64,000 nucleotides of DNA from the NCBI GenBank assembly GCA_023433505.1, contig JAEZCO010000030.1, positions 55,215 through 119,214 on the forward strand, read 5' to 3'. How positions within the stretch are numbered: the stretch's first letter is position 1; every line of letters begins with the position of its first letter. The notes under the pieces were generated by a model. It worked only from the letters and a program-made list of their open reading frames with translations, was not told the origin of the DNA and searched no databases. The stretch is from Bacillota bacterium (GTDB lineage Bacteria; Bacillota; Clostridia; Acetivibrionales; DTU013). Position numbers and translations under genes: made by a program. Of this stretch, positions 8,865 through 17,657 are shown piece by piece.

Positions 8865-9379
8865 TTGTTAATATTGTGCGATTGATCCTGGTGGAAAAAA
8901 ATGAATCCTTTGAAAACATATTCGGCGAAGAGTACATCCTATGGAATAAACTGAACAACTTTGAGACAATTAAGAATATTCGGCAATGGATGTATAATAT
9001 TTTGAAAACCATTAATGAATATTTGGTTAGTAAACACCAGTCGTTACACGTTCAAATTGTAGAAAATATTAAAGAAATCATCCGAAACAGGTACCACGAG
9101 CAGCTAACAATCGGTGAGGTTGCCGAATCGCTCTATTTCAGCGCCCTCCATGCCAATAACATTTTCAAAAAGGAGACAGGTAAAACCATTTTCGATTATC
9201 TTGTGGAGTATAGAATAGAAAAGGCGAAAGAGCTTTTAAAGGATCCTGATATCAGAATTTATCTTGTCGCCGAAAAGGTTGGGTATAATAATAAATCTCA
9301 TTTTTGCCTTACTTTTAAGAAGTATACGGGGATGACTCCCGCTGAATATAAAAACAAGCTGTGTATGAAATCGGAATAA
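8849..9379 (+). pseudogene. AraC-type DNA-binding C-terminus of the interrupted response regulator
   Basis: This frame supplies the missing end of the regulator: a helical linker, then residues about 70-170 with two helix-turn-helix units (LTIGEVAESLYFSALHANNI and VAEKVGYNNKSHFCLTF, then GMTPAEYK). The nominal GTG start at 8849 has no plausible ribosome site. Reading back to 8834 in this frame gives EGYIKVVSFLIVNIVRLILV, which continues naturally from ...LQSLK of the upstream frame. One missing base in the AAA run at 8831-8833, or a -1 shift on the TTA AAG codons at 8829-8834, joins the two parts into about 545 residues. It is therefore a frameshifted gene or a sequence error, not a separate gene. 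Confidence 0.8.
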
Positions 9380-9408
9380 AATGATGGGACAAGGAGTTAG
9401 AATTTATT

Positions 9409-11013
9409 GTGAAGAGCATTGCAATAAAAGCATACCAGAAGGTAAAAGTATTTTTTTCCCGGCTTCAATTCAGGCAGAAAATTACAATCATCATCCTTAT
9501 TTTTGCCGTGGTACCGTTCCTCTTTATGGGTCCTGCCCTATTGATAGGACAATGGAATACAAGAGTGAATGAAGTACTGGAAGTCTATAAAAATAAAATA
9601 AAGTATACTACGGAAACCATATCGAAGATGGTAATGGCAGAGTTTCAGATGTTTCCGTACATTTCAACAAATGCCAACCTGGTCACCATTCTGTCAACTG
9701 CATATAATCCGAATAATATAGCTGAATATAGTCTGATTTACTCTGCGTACCAGAAGGCAAGAGAGGACTTCAGCATCTTCAGGCTGAACGGGTATAATAC
9801 GCTGATTAATGTTTACTCATTGGATGATTCGGTTTATGAAAGCGAGTATTCGTTGAATATTCAGTCTCTGGATCAGGGGATCATACAGGAGCTGGAAAAT
9901 TCGCCAATCGGCGAAGTTTTGCACAAATATAGAATAGTACCCGACAATTTTGGCCGCAATTCAGGCTTTTACTGCCTGTACAGCTATGTGCTGAATGTCA
10001 GGAGCAAATTGGGAATAGCGGAAATAAAGCTGCCTTTTTCAAACATCTCCAATTTGTTTAAATTCGACATTCCGGACAAAAGCTTTGTGGTATATATGGC
10101 CAACGGGGGAGAAACGGTTTTAACATTAAATAGTGGCAATGTTTCTGAAAATCAGATAAATCAAGTTGTTGGGGGATTTAACTTTAAAAATACAGAAGAC
10201 AAAAAATACTATGTAATCACCCAGGATATATCGCTAAACACCAATGACAGTGCAAAGAATGACAGGATAGCAATGTTTATTCCCAAAGCATATATCTATA
10301 AACAAATGCTGGGATTTGCGATTTTTATCATACTGGCTGTAATAGTAGTAATCGCATCCATTTTTTTCTCGGTTTTTATTACCTCCACATTGGTCACCAA
10401 ACGCTTAAAAGCTTTACTAAATCAAACCAATACCAATATAGATTCCTTTATGACAAACGATACTTTTGAGTTTATACAGGGGAACGATGAATTCAGTAAA
10501 ATAGATGCCAGATTTTATGAGCTCATTAGTAAAGTAAAAGAATACTATGCTAAAATAACAGCGTACGATATGGAAGAGAAGTCTGTGAAGTTAAAGCTTC
10601 TGCAGGAGCGTATAAATCCACATCTGCTTTACAACACGCTTTCGTCCATCAAATGCGCCTATCCTGATGAAAGCCTGAGGAATGTTATTGATTCCATGGT
10701 TAAATATTATAGGATCGCTTTGAATAAGGGGAATGAAATTCTGACCGTTAGTCAGGAGGTGGATATGATTAACGCATATATAAAGCTGCAGAAATTTGCG
10801 TATCGGTTGGATTTGACGTATACAATAGAAATCGATGAACAAATGATGAATTTGAGAATATTCAAGCATTTACTGCAGCCTATTGTAGAAAATGCCATAC
10901 TCCATGGAATTAATGGATTGGAAGGCAAAGGAACAATAAAAATAAACGGGGAATTCGGGAAGAACTGTATCCTGTTTACAATTGAAGATAATGGTGCAGG
11001 GATGACGCAATAA
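9409..11013 (+). CDS. YesM-type sensor histidine kinase, truncated by an in-frame stop
   Basis: 534 residues to a TAA. It has a first membrane helix at about 24-47, a large extracytoplasmic sensor region, a second membrane helix at about 300-325, and a HAMP-like linker. The His-kinase region contains the phospho-acceptor LQERINPHLLYNTLSSIK, the N box HLLQPIVENAILHG and the G1 box IEDNGAGMTQ. Translation then stops (11011-11013), although the same frame goes on to encode the G2 part of the ATP-binding domain (next entry). Without G2 the kinase is probably inactive. The GTG start follows AAGGAG by about 12 bases. It is the cognate partner of the equally broken regulator upstream. Confidence 0.82.
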   Translation: MKSIAIKAYQKVKVFFSRLQFRQKITIIILIFAVVPFLFMGPALLIGQWNTRVNEVLEVYKNKIKYTTETISKMVMAEFQMFPYISTNANLVTILSTAYNPNNIAEYSLIYSAYQKAREDFSIFRLNGYNTLINVYSLDDSVYESEYSLNIQSLDQGIIQELENSPIGEVLHKYRIVPDNFGRNSGFYCLYSYVLNVRSKLGIAEIKLPFSNISNLFKFDIPDKSFVVYMANGGETVLTLNSGNVSENQINQVVGGFNFKNTEDKKYYVITQDISLNTNDSAKNDRIAMFIPKAYIYKQMLGFAIFIILAVIVVIASIFFSVFITSTLVTKRLKALLNQTNTNIDSFMTNDTFEFIQGNDEFSKIDARFYELISKVKEYYAKITAYDMEEKSVKLKLLQERINPHLLYNTLSSIKCAYPDESLRNVIDSMVKYYRIALNKGNEILTVSQEVDMINAYIKLQKFAYRLDLTYTIEIDEQMMNLRIFKHLLQPIVENAILHGINGLEGKGTIKINGEFGKNCILFTIEDNGAGMTQ

Positions 11014-11208
11014 CAGGCGGACCTCATCCTATCCGGCGGCTATCAGGCAATGATCGGAGGGTATGGCATTAAAAACCTGATTAGCAGACTGGAACTGTAT
11101 TATAGTAAAAATTACAGCTTTGATATCCATAGCGAAATAGGCAAGGGGACCGTAGTAACTCTGAAATTACCTGTGTCTGACGAAGAGGAAAAGGTAAAAA
11201 CGCAGTAA
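11014..11208 (+). pseudogene. Orphaned C-terminal end of the histidine kinase ATPase domain
   Basis: In the same frame as the kinase and directly after its TAA, 64 sense codons run to a second TAA at 11206-11208. They encode the expected end of a YesM ATPase domain: QADLILSGGYQ, the G2 motif YGIKNLISRLELYY, and the IHSEIGKGTVVTLKLPV final strand. The intact paralogue has IGIFNVNTRIKLYFG at the equivalent place. There is no frame change, so a single substitution at 11011 (for example a Glu or Gln codon turned into TAA) explains the break. There is no ribosome site for independent translation. Confidence 0.8.
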
Positions 11209-11313
11209 TATAAAATACCGTCATATCTATTAATAAATCGGTCTTTTTTGTTTGCCTCCATCCTCCTATAATGATAACTGACGGACACAATACGAAAGAC
11301 AGTAAAGGAGTGT

Positions 11314-12282
11314 ATGCTTTTGCGAACAGCTGGAAATGTTATCCCAAAACCATTGCAACCGATTCAAAAAAACAAGCCGGCCGCTTTTAAAGAGATAAGA
11401 AAGAATTTTTTACTTTACATATTATTGGCACCTGCATTTATCGTCACTTTAATATTTGTTTACGTTCCAATGCCTTTTCTTGCCGTATCGTTTTTTGATT
11501 ACAGTCCGCTAAGAAGGAATATATTGAATAATCCTTTTGTGGGGCTCGCGAATTTTGAGAGTATAATTAAATTACCTGAGTTGTATAATGCTTTTTTTAA
11601 TACGGTTAAATTGAGTTTTGTAAACCTGATGGTTCCATTTTTTGCAGCGCTTATTTTTGCACTGCTCCTCAATGAGATCAGAAATAATTTTTTCAAGAGG
11701 CTTATCCAATCCGTCAGTTTTGTTCCCTATTTTCTTGCGACCATATCGGCAATAGGCATCGCTATGACATTGCTTTCCAGTGACGGACCGATCAACAACC
11801 TGATGGTTTCCATAACAGGCAACGATTCCTCCAGAATACTCTTTATGTCCAAGATCGGGTTATTTATCCCTATTGCAGTTTTGATAAACCTGTGGAGGAT
11901 TTTGGGGTGGAATACAATTATATTTTTAGCTGCAATAACATCTATAGACGAAATACTATATGAGGCTGCGTATATAGATGGAGCAAACCGGTTTAAACAA
12001 ATCAGGTATATAACGCTCCCCGGGATGATGCCAACAGCTGTTATGCTGCTCATTTTAACCATCGGCTCACTCATTCAGGATAATTTCGACCTGGTATACG
12101 GACTTCAGAACCCGTTCATGGATTATGAAGTCATTCAGACCGTATTATACAAATATGGAATCATGCAGGGCAATTTTTCGACAGCCGCCGCTTTTTCACT
12201 GACGCAGGGAATCATTGGATTTCTGCTTACCATGACGGCAAACAAACTTTCAAAAACAGTCAGTGGAATCGGCTTGTTCTAG
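11314..12282 (+). CDS. ABC sugar importer permease, LplB/YteP type
   Basis: A 322-residue membrane protein with six predicted helices. After a short basic N-terminus the first helix is FLLYILLAPAFIVTLIFVYV. The cytoplasmic EAA loop reads EILYEAAYIDGANRFKQIRYITLPGM, the site that docks to the ATPase. The family imports oligosaccharides such as pectin fragments together with a second permease and a large binding lipoprotein, both encoded next. A TTG at 11320 is an alternative start, because AAAGGAG ends only 3 bases before the ATG but 9 before the TTG. No ATPase gene lies in this operon, so a shared MsmK-like ATPase elsewhere is likely. Confidence 0.88.
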   Translation: MLLRTAGNVIPKPLQPIQKNKPAAFKEIRKNFLLYILLAPAFIVTLIFVYVPMPFLAVSFFDYSPLRRNILNNPFVGLANFESIIKLPELYNAFFNTVKLSFVNLMVPFFAALIFALLLNEIRNNFFKRLIQSVSFVPYFLATISAIGIAMTLLSSDGPINNLMVSITGNDSSRILFMSKIGLFIPIAVLINLWRILGWNTIIFLAAITSIDEILYEAAYIDGANRFKQIRYITLPGMMPTAVMLLILTIGSLIQDNFDLVYGLQNPFMDYEVIQTVLYKYGIMQGNFSTAAAFSLTQGIIGFLLTMTANKLSKTVSGIGLF

Positions 12283-12294
12283 GAGGACAGTATA

Positions 12295-13206
12295 ATGATA
12301 AGGGTTCGTGATGAAGGAAGATCATATCAGATATTTTATGCAGCTGTTATAATTTTTATGGTGCTGGTAATGGCAGCATGTGTACTGCCGTACCTGTATG
12401 TTGTTTCCATATCCTTTAATGATGCAACGGATACAATGCTGGGAGGAGTTTCTCTTATCCCCAGAGAATTTACGCTTCAAAATTACATTGCCATTTTCTC
12501 AGACAATACGATTTTGCATGCTGCCACAGTTTCCGTTATCAGGGTCATTGCCGGAACTTTTATACAGGTTGGTGTAACTTATTTTGCAGCGTATGCGTTC
12601 CGGAAGAGGCGCTTCCCGGGACGGACATGGCTTTTGTTCTATTTTATGATTCCGGCCTACTTCAATGCCGGTATCATAGCGAACTACATACTCTATTCAA
12701 GAATTAAGCTGCTTGGGAGTTTTTTAGTATATCTGCTTCCGGTAGCATTTAACTTTTTCTTTATGGTACTGATCCGTACCTTTCTGATTTCTTCAATACC
12801 GGTAAGTCTGGAAGAATCGGCCACCATTGACGGCGCTACGGAATTCACCATCATGCGCAGGATTTTCATACCGCTTTCAAAACCCATTATAGCCACCATT
12901 GCCCTGTACTCTGCCGTATACCACTGGAATGACTGGACAACTACACTTTTATATGCAGATAAAAATCCTTCAATATATACGCTTCAATATATCCTGATGA
13001 AACTTTTAAGGGATGCCCAGGCCATGGCACAGGCCATAATCAAAGCAGCGATGAATGGTCAGACGGTTACAGGAAGCCCAAGCGTAACACCGGAATCCAT
13101 CAGAAATGCGCAGATAGTCATAACCACGATACCTATTATTCTGGTATACCCATTTGTACAAAGGTACTTTATCAAGGGAATCATGATAGGGGCTGTAAAG
13201 GAGTGA
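12295..13206 (+). CDS. ABC sugar importer permease, LplC/YtcP type
   Basis: A 303-residue second permease of the same importer, 12 bases downstream of the first and preceded by AGGAGGAC. It has six helices; the EAA loop is SLEESATIDGATEFTIMRRIFIPLSKP, and it ends in the family-typical YFIKGIMIGAVKE. The insertion DAQAMAQAIIKAAMNG before the last helices is usual in the LplC/YtcP branch, which has been linked to complex polysaccharide fragments. It pairs with the 11314 gene to form the membrane channel. Confidence 0.88.
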   Translation: MIRVRDEGRSYQIFYAAVIIFMVLVMAACVLPYLYVVSISFNDATDTMLGGVSLIPREFTLQNYIAIFSDNTILHAATVSVIRVIAGTFIQVGVTYFAAYAFRKRRFPGRTWLLFYFMIPAYFNAGIIANYILYSRIKLLGSFLVYLLPVAFNFFFMVLIRTFLISSIPVSLEESATIDGATEFTIMRRIFIPLSKPIIATIALYSAVYHWNDWTTTLLYADKNPSIYTLQYILMKLLRDAQAMAQAIIKAAMNGQTVTGSPSVTPESIRNAQIVITTIPIILVYPFVQRYFIKGIMIGAVKE

Positions 13207-13211
13207 CTCCG

Positions 13212-13245
13212 GCACGAGGTCGTGCGGACCCGGTCTATTTCGGGT
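13212..13245 (+). other. Intercistronic hairpins before the binding-protein gene
   Basis: GCACG (13212-13216) pairs with CGTGC (13221-13225), and ACCCG (13228-13232) can pair with CGGGT (13241-13245). They begin a few bases after the permease stop, in a 144-base gap before the binding-protein gene. Such structures often set separate mRNA stability for the highly expressed binding protein. No terminator T run follows. Confidence 0.35.
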
Positions 13246-13350
13246 ATAACGCTCAGAGGATGCAGGAATGTGATGAAAAAACAAACGGCATATTGCATTT
13301 TTGCCCTTGGGTGTGTTACACATAAATAATATAAGCGAGGAGGCAAAAAG

Positions 13351-15321
13351 ATGTTTAGAAAACTTTCAAAGGCATTGGCATTAGTCGTTTCAATTTTAAT
13401 GCTTGTGAGTGTAATGTCGGCATGCGGCGGCCAAAGCGGCAACAAAAATCAGGAAACCACCATCGCCAAGGATACCACGGCAGTTGAGACGAAAACCGCT
13501 GCAGAAACTGATTGGAGCACTTACAAGGATTCTTCAGATGTTCCTTCATGGACCGGCAAGCAATTGACAATTACCAGGTGGGACGCATTCGGCACAGGCA
13601 ATACCGGTAAGAAGGAAGCTGCCACGGATGATGTTGTTACTCCGGAATTGACGAGGGTTACAGGGGTAACAATTGATAAGGATAAGTATTTTGACAATAA
13701 CGGGGAAACAACAAGTACAGTTCTGGCAAAGCTTGTTGCATCCAATACGCTGCCAAGCATTGCATTTAACCCTGACAGGGACGTCGTAAAAGAAATGGCT
13801 AAGGAAGGCTTGATATATGACCTCACCGACTATTACGCCAAATACTGCGGGGACATATTGAAATATGCGCCAAAGGATAAACTTCCGGGCCTTTACGACA
13901 ACACCTGGGTATCAGGGGCGCAAACCGGAAAAATCTATGCCGCGCCCTTTTCGTTTCAACCGAAGTGGATGCTTGAAGCAGACAGCACAATTGATCCACA
14001 GAAATGGAGCATTTACCCGGGAGCAGCTCCAAGAGATCCATCTCCTCATTTTTATCTAAGGGATGATATCATCAAAAAACTGTTCCCGAATGCTAAATCT
14101 CGTGACGAATTGGAACAAATTTATGCGAAAAACGGCAAATTTACAAAGGATGAGCTTCTCGATATCCCGATAAACAGCGAAGAAGATTTTATCAAAATGC
14201 TCTACGATATCAAAGCGCTGGGATTAAAGGAAGGAAATAAAGAGGTGTACCCATTCTTCCTGACAGAAGGAAGCCATGACTATTGGGGACTTATGAACTG
14301 CTTTTTGAATGGATTATATGGTTGGAACCCGGATGGAATGACGGGTCCTGATAACAATTACTATACTTTCTGGAATAAGAAAACCCAGCAGGTTGATTAT
14401 TTCTATAGGCAGCCTATATTCAAAAAAGCGGTCACCCAGATGAACAAGCTGGTCAGAGATGGTATAGTGCCTAAGGAATCTTTCATAGATAACAATGAAA
14501 ACTGGAAGGCAAAGATGAACAACGGGCTTTATGCTGTTACATATGCATGGTTTTTGCCTGATGAACAAGCTATGAAAAAAGCGAATTTGAATTTCCGCTA
14601 TAGGAAGGTATATGTGAATATACCTCAGGACACCGAAACATTTTCGTATACCAAGGGCTCTCCTGATGATGGGATGCAATGCTTTGTAATATTCAAGGAT
14701 TCCGTGAAGGAGGAAGATGTTCCTCAGATCATGAAATACTTTGACTACCTTACGACTGAAGCAGGTCAGAAGCTGCTGTACTGGGGACCTAAAAGTGCAG
14801 GCCTGTTTGATGAGGCCAATGGGGAAAGGACATTTAAGGATAAAGAGCTCGGAAAAGCCTGTGTTGATAATGTAGACAATGGGGAAAACTCAAAGTATGG
14901 TCTTCTCAGTGCACAACCATGGACTAATGTTACGCAGTGGCCGAGATTGTTCCAGGTTGCAAGCAAATATGCGCCTGCTTATGAAGCAGCCGGAAAGGTG
15001 ATAGAGCCGTCAAAAGCCCAGGATAACTTCCTGCTTGGTACGGTAGACCCCTTCAAGGCTGAAGTGAACGGGCAGGGCGCGAATTTCTGGTCATTCAGTG
15101 CGTTTTCTCCCGATATAACCAAGTTCTCAAACGCGAAAATGGAGCACGAAAAGGCCCTTGAGTCTTGCTTTATTGCTTCAAGTGATGCCGAATTCAATAA
15201 GGCTTATGATGCATATGTAGCAAAGGCTAAGCAGTTGGGGCTTAAAGAGGAGATTCTTCCTGACCTGACTAAAATATATACAGAGCAAATTAACAAAGAT
15301 TACATGCAGTTTATGAATTAA
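13351..15321 (+). CDS. Extracellular sugar-binding lipoprotein, LplA/YtcQ type
   Basis: A 656-residue solute-binding lipoprotein. It has a basic N-terminus, a hydrophobic core and the lipobox MSAC, with Cys at about residue 27 followed by a Gly/Ser and Thr/Ala-rich tether. The mature part starts LTITRWDAFGTG and is much longer than ordinary sugar-binding proteins (about 420 residues), as is typical of LplA/YtcQ receptors. It is membrane-anchored and delivers oligosaccharide to the two preceding permeases. GAGGAGG lies 7 bases before the ATG, and a strong terminator follows. With the secreted beta-helix protein upstream, the likely ligand is a pectin or rhamnogalacturonan fragment (inference). 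Confidence 0.88.
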   Translation: MFRKLSKALALVVSILMLVSVMSACGGQSGNKNQETTIAKDTTAVETKTAAETDWSTYKDSSDVPSWTGKQLTITRWDAFGTGNTGKKEAATDDVVTPELTRVTGVTIDKDKYFDNNGETTSTVLAKLVASNTLPSIAFNPDRDVVKEMAKEGLIYDLTDYYAKYCGDILKYAPKDKLPGLYDNTWVSGAQTGKIYAAPFSFQPKWMLEADSTIDPQKWSIYPGAAPRDPSPHFYLRDDIIKKLFPNAKSRDELEQIYAKNGKFTKDELLDIPINSEEDFIKMLYDIKALGLKEGNKEVYPFFLTEGSHDYWGLMNCFLNGLYGWNPDGMTGPDNNYYTFWNKKTQQVDYFYRQPIFKKAVTQMNKLVRDGIVPKESFIDNNENWKAKMNNGLYAVTYAWFLPDEQAMKKANLNFRYRKVYVNIPQDTETFSYTKGSPDDGMQCFVIFKDSVKEEDVPQIMKYFDYLTTEAGQKLLYWGPKSAGLFDEANGERTFKDKELGKACVDNVDNGENSKYGLLSAQPWTNVTQWPRLFQVASKYAPAYEAAGKVIEPSKAQDNFLLGTVDPFKAEVNGQGANFWSFSAFSPDITKFSNAKMEHEKALESCFIASSDAEFNKAYDAYVAKAKQLGLKEEILPDLTKIYTEQINKDYMQFMN

Positions 15322-15372
15322 GAAATAGGATGTTGATTTGGTCAAAGAGACTGCTCTGTTAGAATGAGAGAG

Positions 15373-15417
15373 ACTGTGAGAAGAAGTGTGTAAACGCAAA
15401 GCTTCTCACAGTTTTTT
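15373..15417 (+). terminator. Rho-independent terminator of the LplABC-type operon
   Basis: Perfect 11-bp stem ACTGTGAGAAG (15373-15383) / CTTCTCACAGT (15402-15412) with an 18-base loop and a run of six T (15412-15417). It lies 51 bases after the binding-protein stop. Confidence 0.9.
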
Positions 15418-15500
15418 AATGCCTCTGAAGAAATTGCCCCAAATGGTAAAAACAGCAGTATGACAGAATTACAAAAGACGATAGGATATGCAGCCAAGTC

Positions 15501-16334
15501 TCAAAACGCCATAATGAGAATCCTTATGCCGACAAGCCCCAGCGCAATAGCAAGGCCGCGTATGATCCAGACGCCATGAAGCTTTTTCGAAAGTCTTGCG
15601 CCAAGCTGCGCCCCAAACAATACTCCGATGGACAGGGCAACTGTCTGCAAAGCTCCTTTTGAAAGTATTCCCGATAAAAGATGGACGATCGTTCCGGAGA
15701 ATGACATTACGGCAAGGACGAAATGGGAGGTCGCCGTTGCAATATGGACCGGGAAATTCAGCAAATGCACCAGCACCGGAACATGGATGATACCTCCTCC
15801 AATCCCCAGCAGGCTGGAAACATATCCTACCAGGATACTGATAATGACTCCCAGCACAGGATTATATGAGAATGTATGGCTGATTCCTTCAATATCGGTA
15901 ATCGAGCGGGTGAGATAGTTCTTGGGAGGTTCACCTTCTTTAGCTTTTTCATTTTTCGGCTTCAGCAGCAGAAAGAGAGAACCGGCAATTAAAAGCATGC
16001 CAAATACCCCATTAAAAATGTTTCTGGGGATGAGTGCCGTCGTGTAGGCCCCAAGGATGGATCCGGGAATTGTAGCGACCGCAAAAATAATTCCGGACTT
16101 GTAATCGACCCTTTTCATCCGGGCGTAGGCAATGGAACCTGAGAGTGCATTAAAGAATACAACGGCAAGAGAGATGCTTGTTATCGTATCCGGACTTTTA
16201 TCCGGGTACAGCAGCAAAAGCACCGGTACCAGAATAAATCCGCCGCCTGCGCCGATAAGCGTGCCGAAGGTTCCGACCATAAAGCCCAGGGGTAAAAGCC
16301 ATAAAAACTGCTCCATAATTATCATCCACTCCAT
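15501..16334 (-). CDS. TauE/SafE-family sulfite exporter-like membrane protein
   Basis: A 277-residue membrane protein with about eight helices in two repeats, each opening with the family Gly-rich turn: GTFGTLIGAGGGFILVPVLL near the start and SSLLGIGGGIIHVPVLVHLL at about 177-196. This matches the TauE/SafE (DUF81) family, which exports sulfite, sulfoacetate or other small organic anions. In-frame ATGs at 16325 and 16316 are alternative starts; none has ideal ribosome-site spacing. It lies 41 bases downstream of a second putative sulfur-anion exporter on the same strand, so the two probably share an mRNA. The substrate is not determinable here. Confidence 0.82.
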   Translation of the reverse strand: MEWMIIMEQFLWLLPLGFMVGTFGTLIGAGGGFILVPVLLLLYPDKSPDTITSISLAVVFFNALSGSIAYARMKRVDYKSGIIFAVATIPGSILGAYTTALIPRNIFNGVFGMLLIAGSLFLLLKPKNEKAKEGEPPKNYLTRSITDIEGISHTFSYNPVLGVIISILVGYVSSLLGIGGGIIHVPVLVHLLNFPVHIATATSHFVLAVMSFSGTIVHLLSGILSKGALQTVALSIGVLFGAQLGARLSKKLHGVWIIRGLAIALGLVGIRILIMAF

Positions 16335-16375
16335 TACTCACTTAGGAGCACCGGAAGTTATATTTTCGCCGGTGT

Positions 16376-17386
16376 TTAAATTTGCCCGGTAATATATTGT
16401 ATACCTATACTTGCCAATGCGATGGCAACCCATACAATCAAACCGAGAAAAAGTGGCTTCAATCCGGTTTTAAGCATTTTTTTAAAATCTGCGCTCAAAC
16501 CGACGGCTGTTAATGCCATCACAATAAGGAATCTTCCTACGAATGTCAGTTGAGTGACGGCGGCTGCGTTCAAGATGCCCAGCGTATTTAGCAAAGAGGT
16601 CAGCAAAAAGCCCAGGATGAACCAGGGAAAAATTTTTTTAATGCTGTAATGAACGTTATTTTCACTCTTTTCAGCTTTTCTCTTCTTATAAAATGCCATA
16701 GCCGCTGCGAAAATCAATGAGATGGGTATAATCATCGTCGTACGGGTCAGCTTTACAATGGTTGCGTAGCTGCCTGCCTGGTCACTGAATGCATAGCCTG
16801 CCGCAACCACCGAGGAAGTGTCGTTTACCGCGGTTCCGGCCCATAAACCGAAGGCGTTGTCGGAAAATCCCAGCAGATGCCCCAGGGGCGGGAAAATCAA
16901 GACGGCAATAATATTAAAAAAGAAAATCGTTGAGATAGAATAGGCGACTTCCATTTCTTCCGCTTCAATAATGGGTGAAACAGCGGCGATGGCTGAACCT
17001 CCACAGATGGCAGTACCAACGCCGATGAGGCTGGTCAGCTTGAAGGGGACCTTCAACAGCCTCCCAAAGCCATAGGCGGCAATAAATGCACAGGCCAAAG
17101 TAAAAAGCATGACGGATAAAGACTGAAGACCCGTCTCCCATACCTGTTTCAGGCTGAGGCTGCTGCCCAGGACAATAATTGCCCATTGCAGTATTTTTTT
17201 TGACGTAAACTTGATACCGCTTGCCGACCATTCCGGCTTCCCAATGGTGTTGCTTATGATAATCCCCAGTACAATACCGAAAACAGGCCCGCCGATGATG
17301 GGAAGCCTGTTTCCGAGAAAAGCTGCCAGCAGCGCAAGGACAAAAGATAGCAGTATGCCGGGAATATTTTTTCTAAATCCGCTCAT
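16376..17386 (-). CDS. YeiH/YadS-family putative sulfate exporter (UPF0324 membrane protein)
   Basis: A 336-residue membrane protein with about ten hydrophobic helices. Family landmarks are GAICGGSAIAAV-like (here GTAICGGSAIAAVSPIIEAEE), the WAGTAVNDTSSVVAAGYAFS segment and the VGLSADFKKMLKTGLKP C-terminal loop. The start at 17386 (MSGFRKN) is chosen because GGGGG lies 5 bases before the ATG; a TTG 12 bases further upstream overlaps that site. Genes of this family are often near sulfur metabolism regulators, and here the partner is the TauE/SafE gene downstream. A role in sulfite or sulfonate-derived anion export is inference. Confidence 0.83.
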   Translation of the reverse strand: MSGFRKNIPGILLSFVLALLAAFLGNRLPIIGGPVFGIVLGIIISNTIGKPEWSASGIKFTSKKILQWAIIVLGSSLSLKQVWETGLQSLSVMLFTLACAFIAAYGFGRLLKVPFKLTSLIGVGTAICGGSAIAAVSPIIEAEEMEVAYSISTIFFFNIIAVLIFPPLGHLLGFSDNAFGLWAGTAVNDTSSVVAAGYAFSDQAGSYATIVKLTRTTMIIPISLIFAAAMAFYKKRKAEKSENNVHYSIKKIFPWFILGFLLTSLLNTLGILNAAAVTQLTFVGRFLIVMALTAVGLSADFKKMLKTGLKPLFLGLIVWVAIALASIGIQYITGQI

Positions 17387-17489
17387 AACATCCCCCAAAG
17401 TATAGTTTCGCTATTTATTTTAGTATGAATGTCTTAAAAAAGCAAACGATGATTTAATGACGCCACTGGTCAAATTTATGGCACAATGT

Positions 17490-17657
17490 TTATCTTTTCA
17501 TGTACATGACAACGATAGGCGCGATGGTGCCAACAATGGCTATGATGACGGTTCCCGCGCCGCCCAGCTTGTTTTTGTCGTCTTTCCATAAACTGACGCC
17601 GTAGGTCAGCGTATAATATCCTGCACAAAGCATAAAAAACGTAAAAATATAGATCAT
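17490..17657 (-). CDS. Small two-helix membrane protein at the end of the germination operon
   Basis: 55 codons, MIYIFTFFMLCAGYYTLTYG at the start, then a charged loop WKDDKNKLGGAG and a second hydrophobic helix TVIIAIVGTIAPIVVMYMKR. The ATG overlaps the gerC stop codon in an ATGA arrangement (translational coupling), and AGGAGG lies 10 bases upstream inside gerC. Small membrane proteins next to gerA-type operons are known to modulate germinant receptor levels or function (GerD-like or 2C-type D subunits in Bacillus). Whether this is such a subunit is inference. It is shorter than a 60-codon annotation cutoff and easily missed. Confidence 0.65.
   Translation of the reverse strand: MIYIFTFFMLCAGYYTLTYGVSLWKDDKNKLGGAGTVIIAIVGTIAPIVVMYMKR

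Noticed and set aside
11248..11272. Promoter TTGTTT...TATAAT before the first LplB-type permease
   Set aside because: The -10 box (11267-11272) is perfect but the best -35 is only 13 bases away, so a normal sigma-A promoter is not supported. An activated promoter remains possible.
13307..13335. Promoter TTGGGT-N17-TATAAG before the binding-protein gene
   Set aside because: The predicted transcription start would fall inside the ribosome site, leaving no leader for translation initiation.
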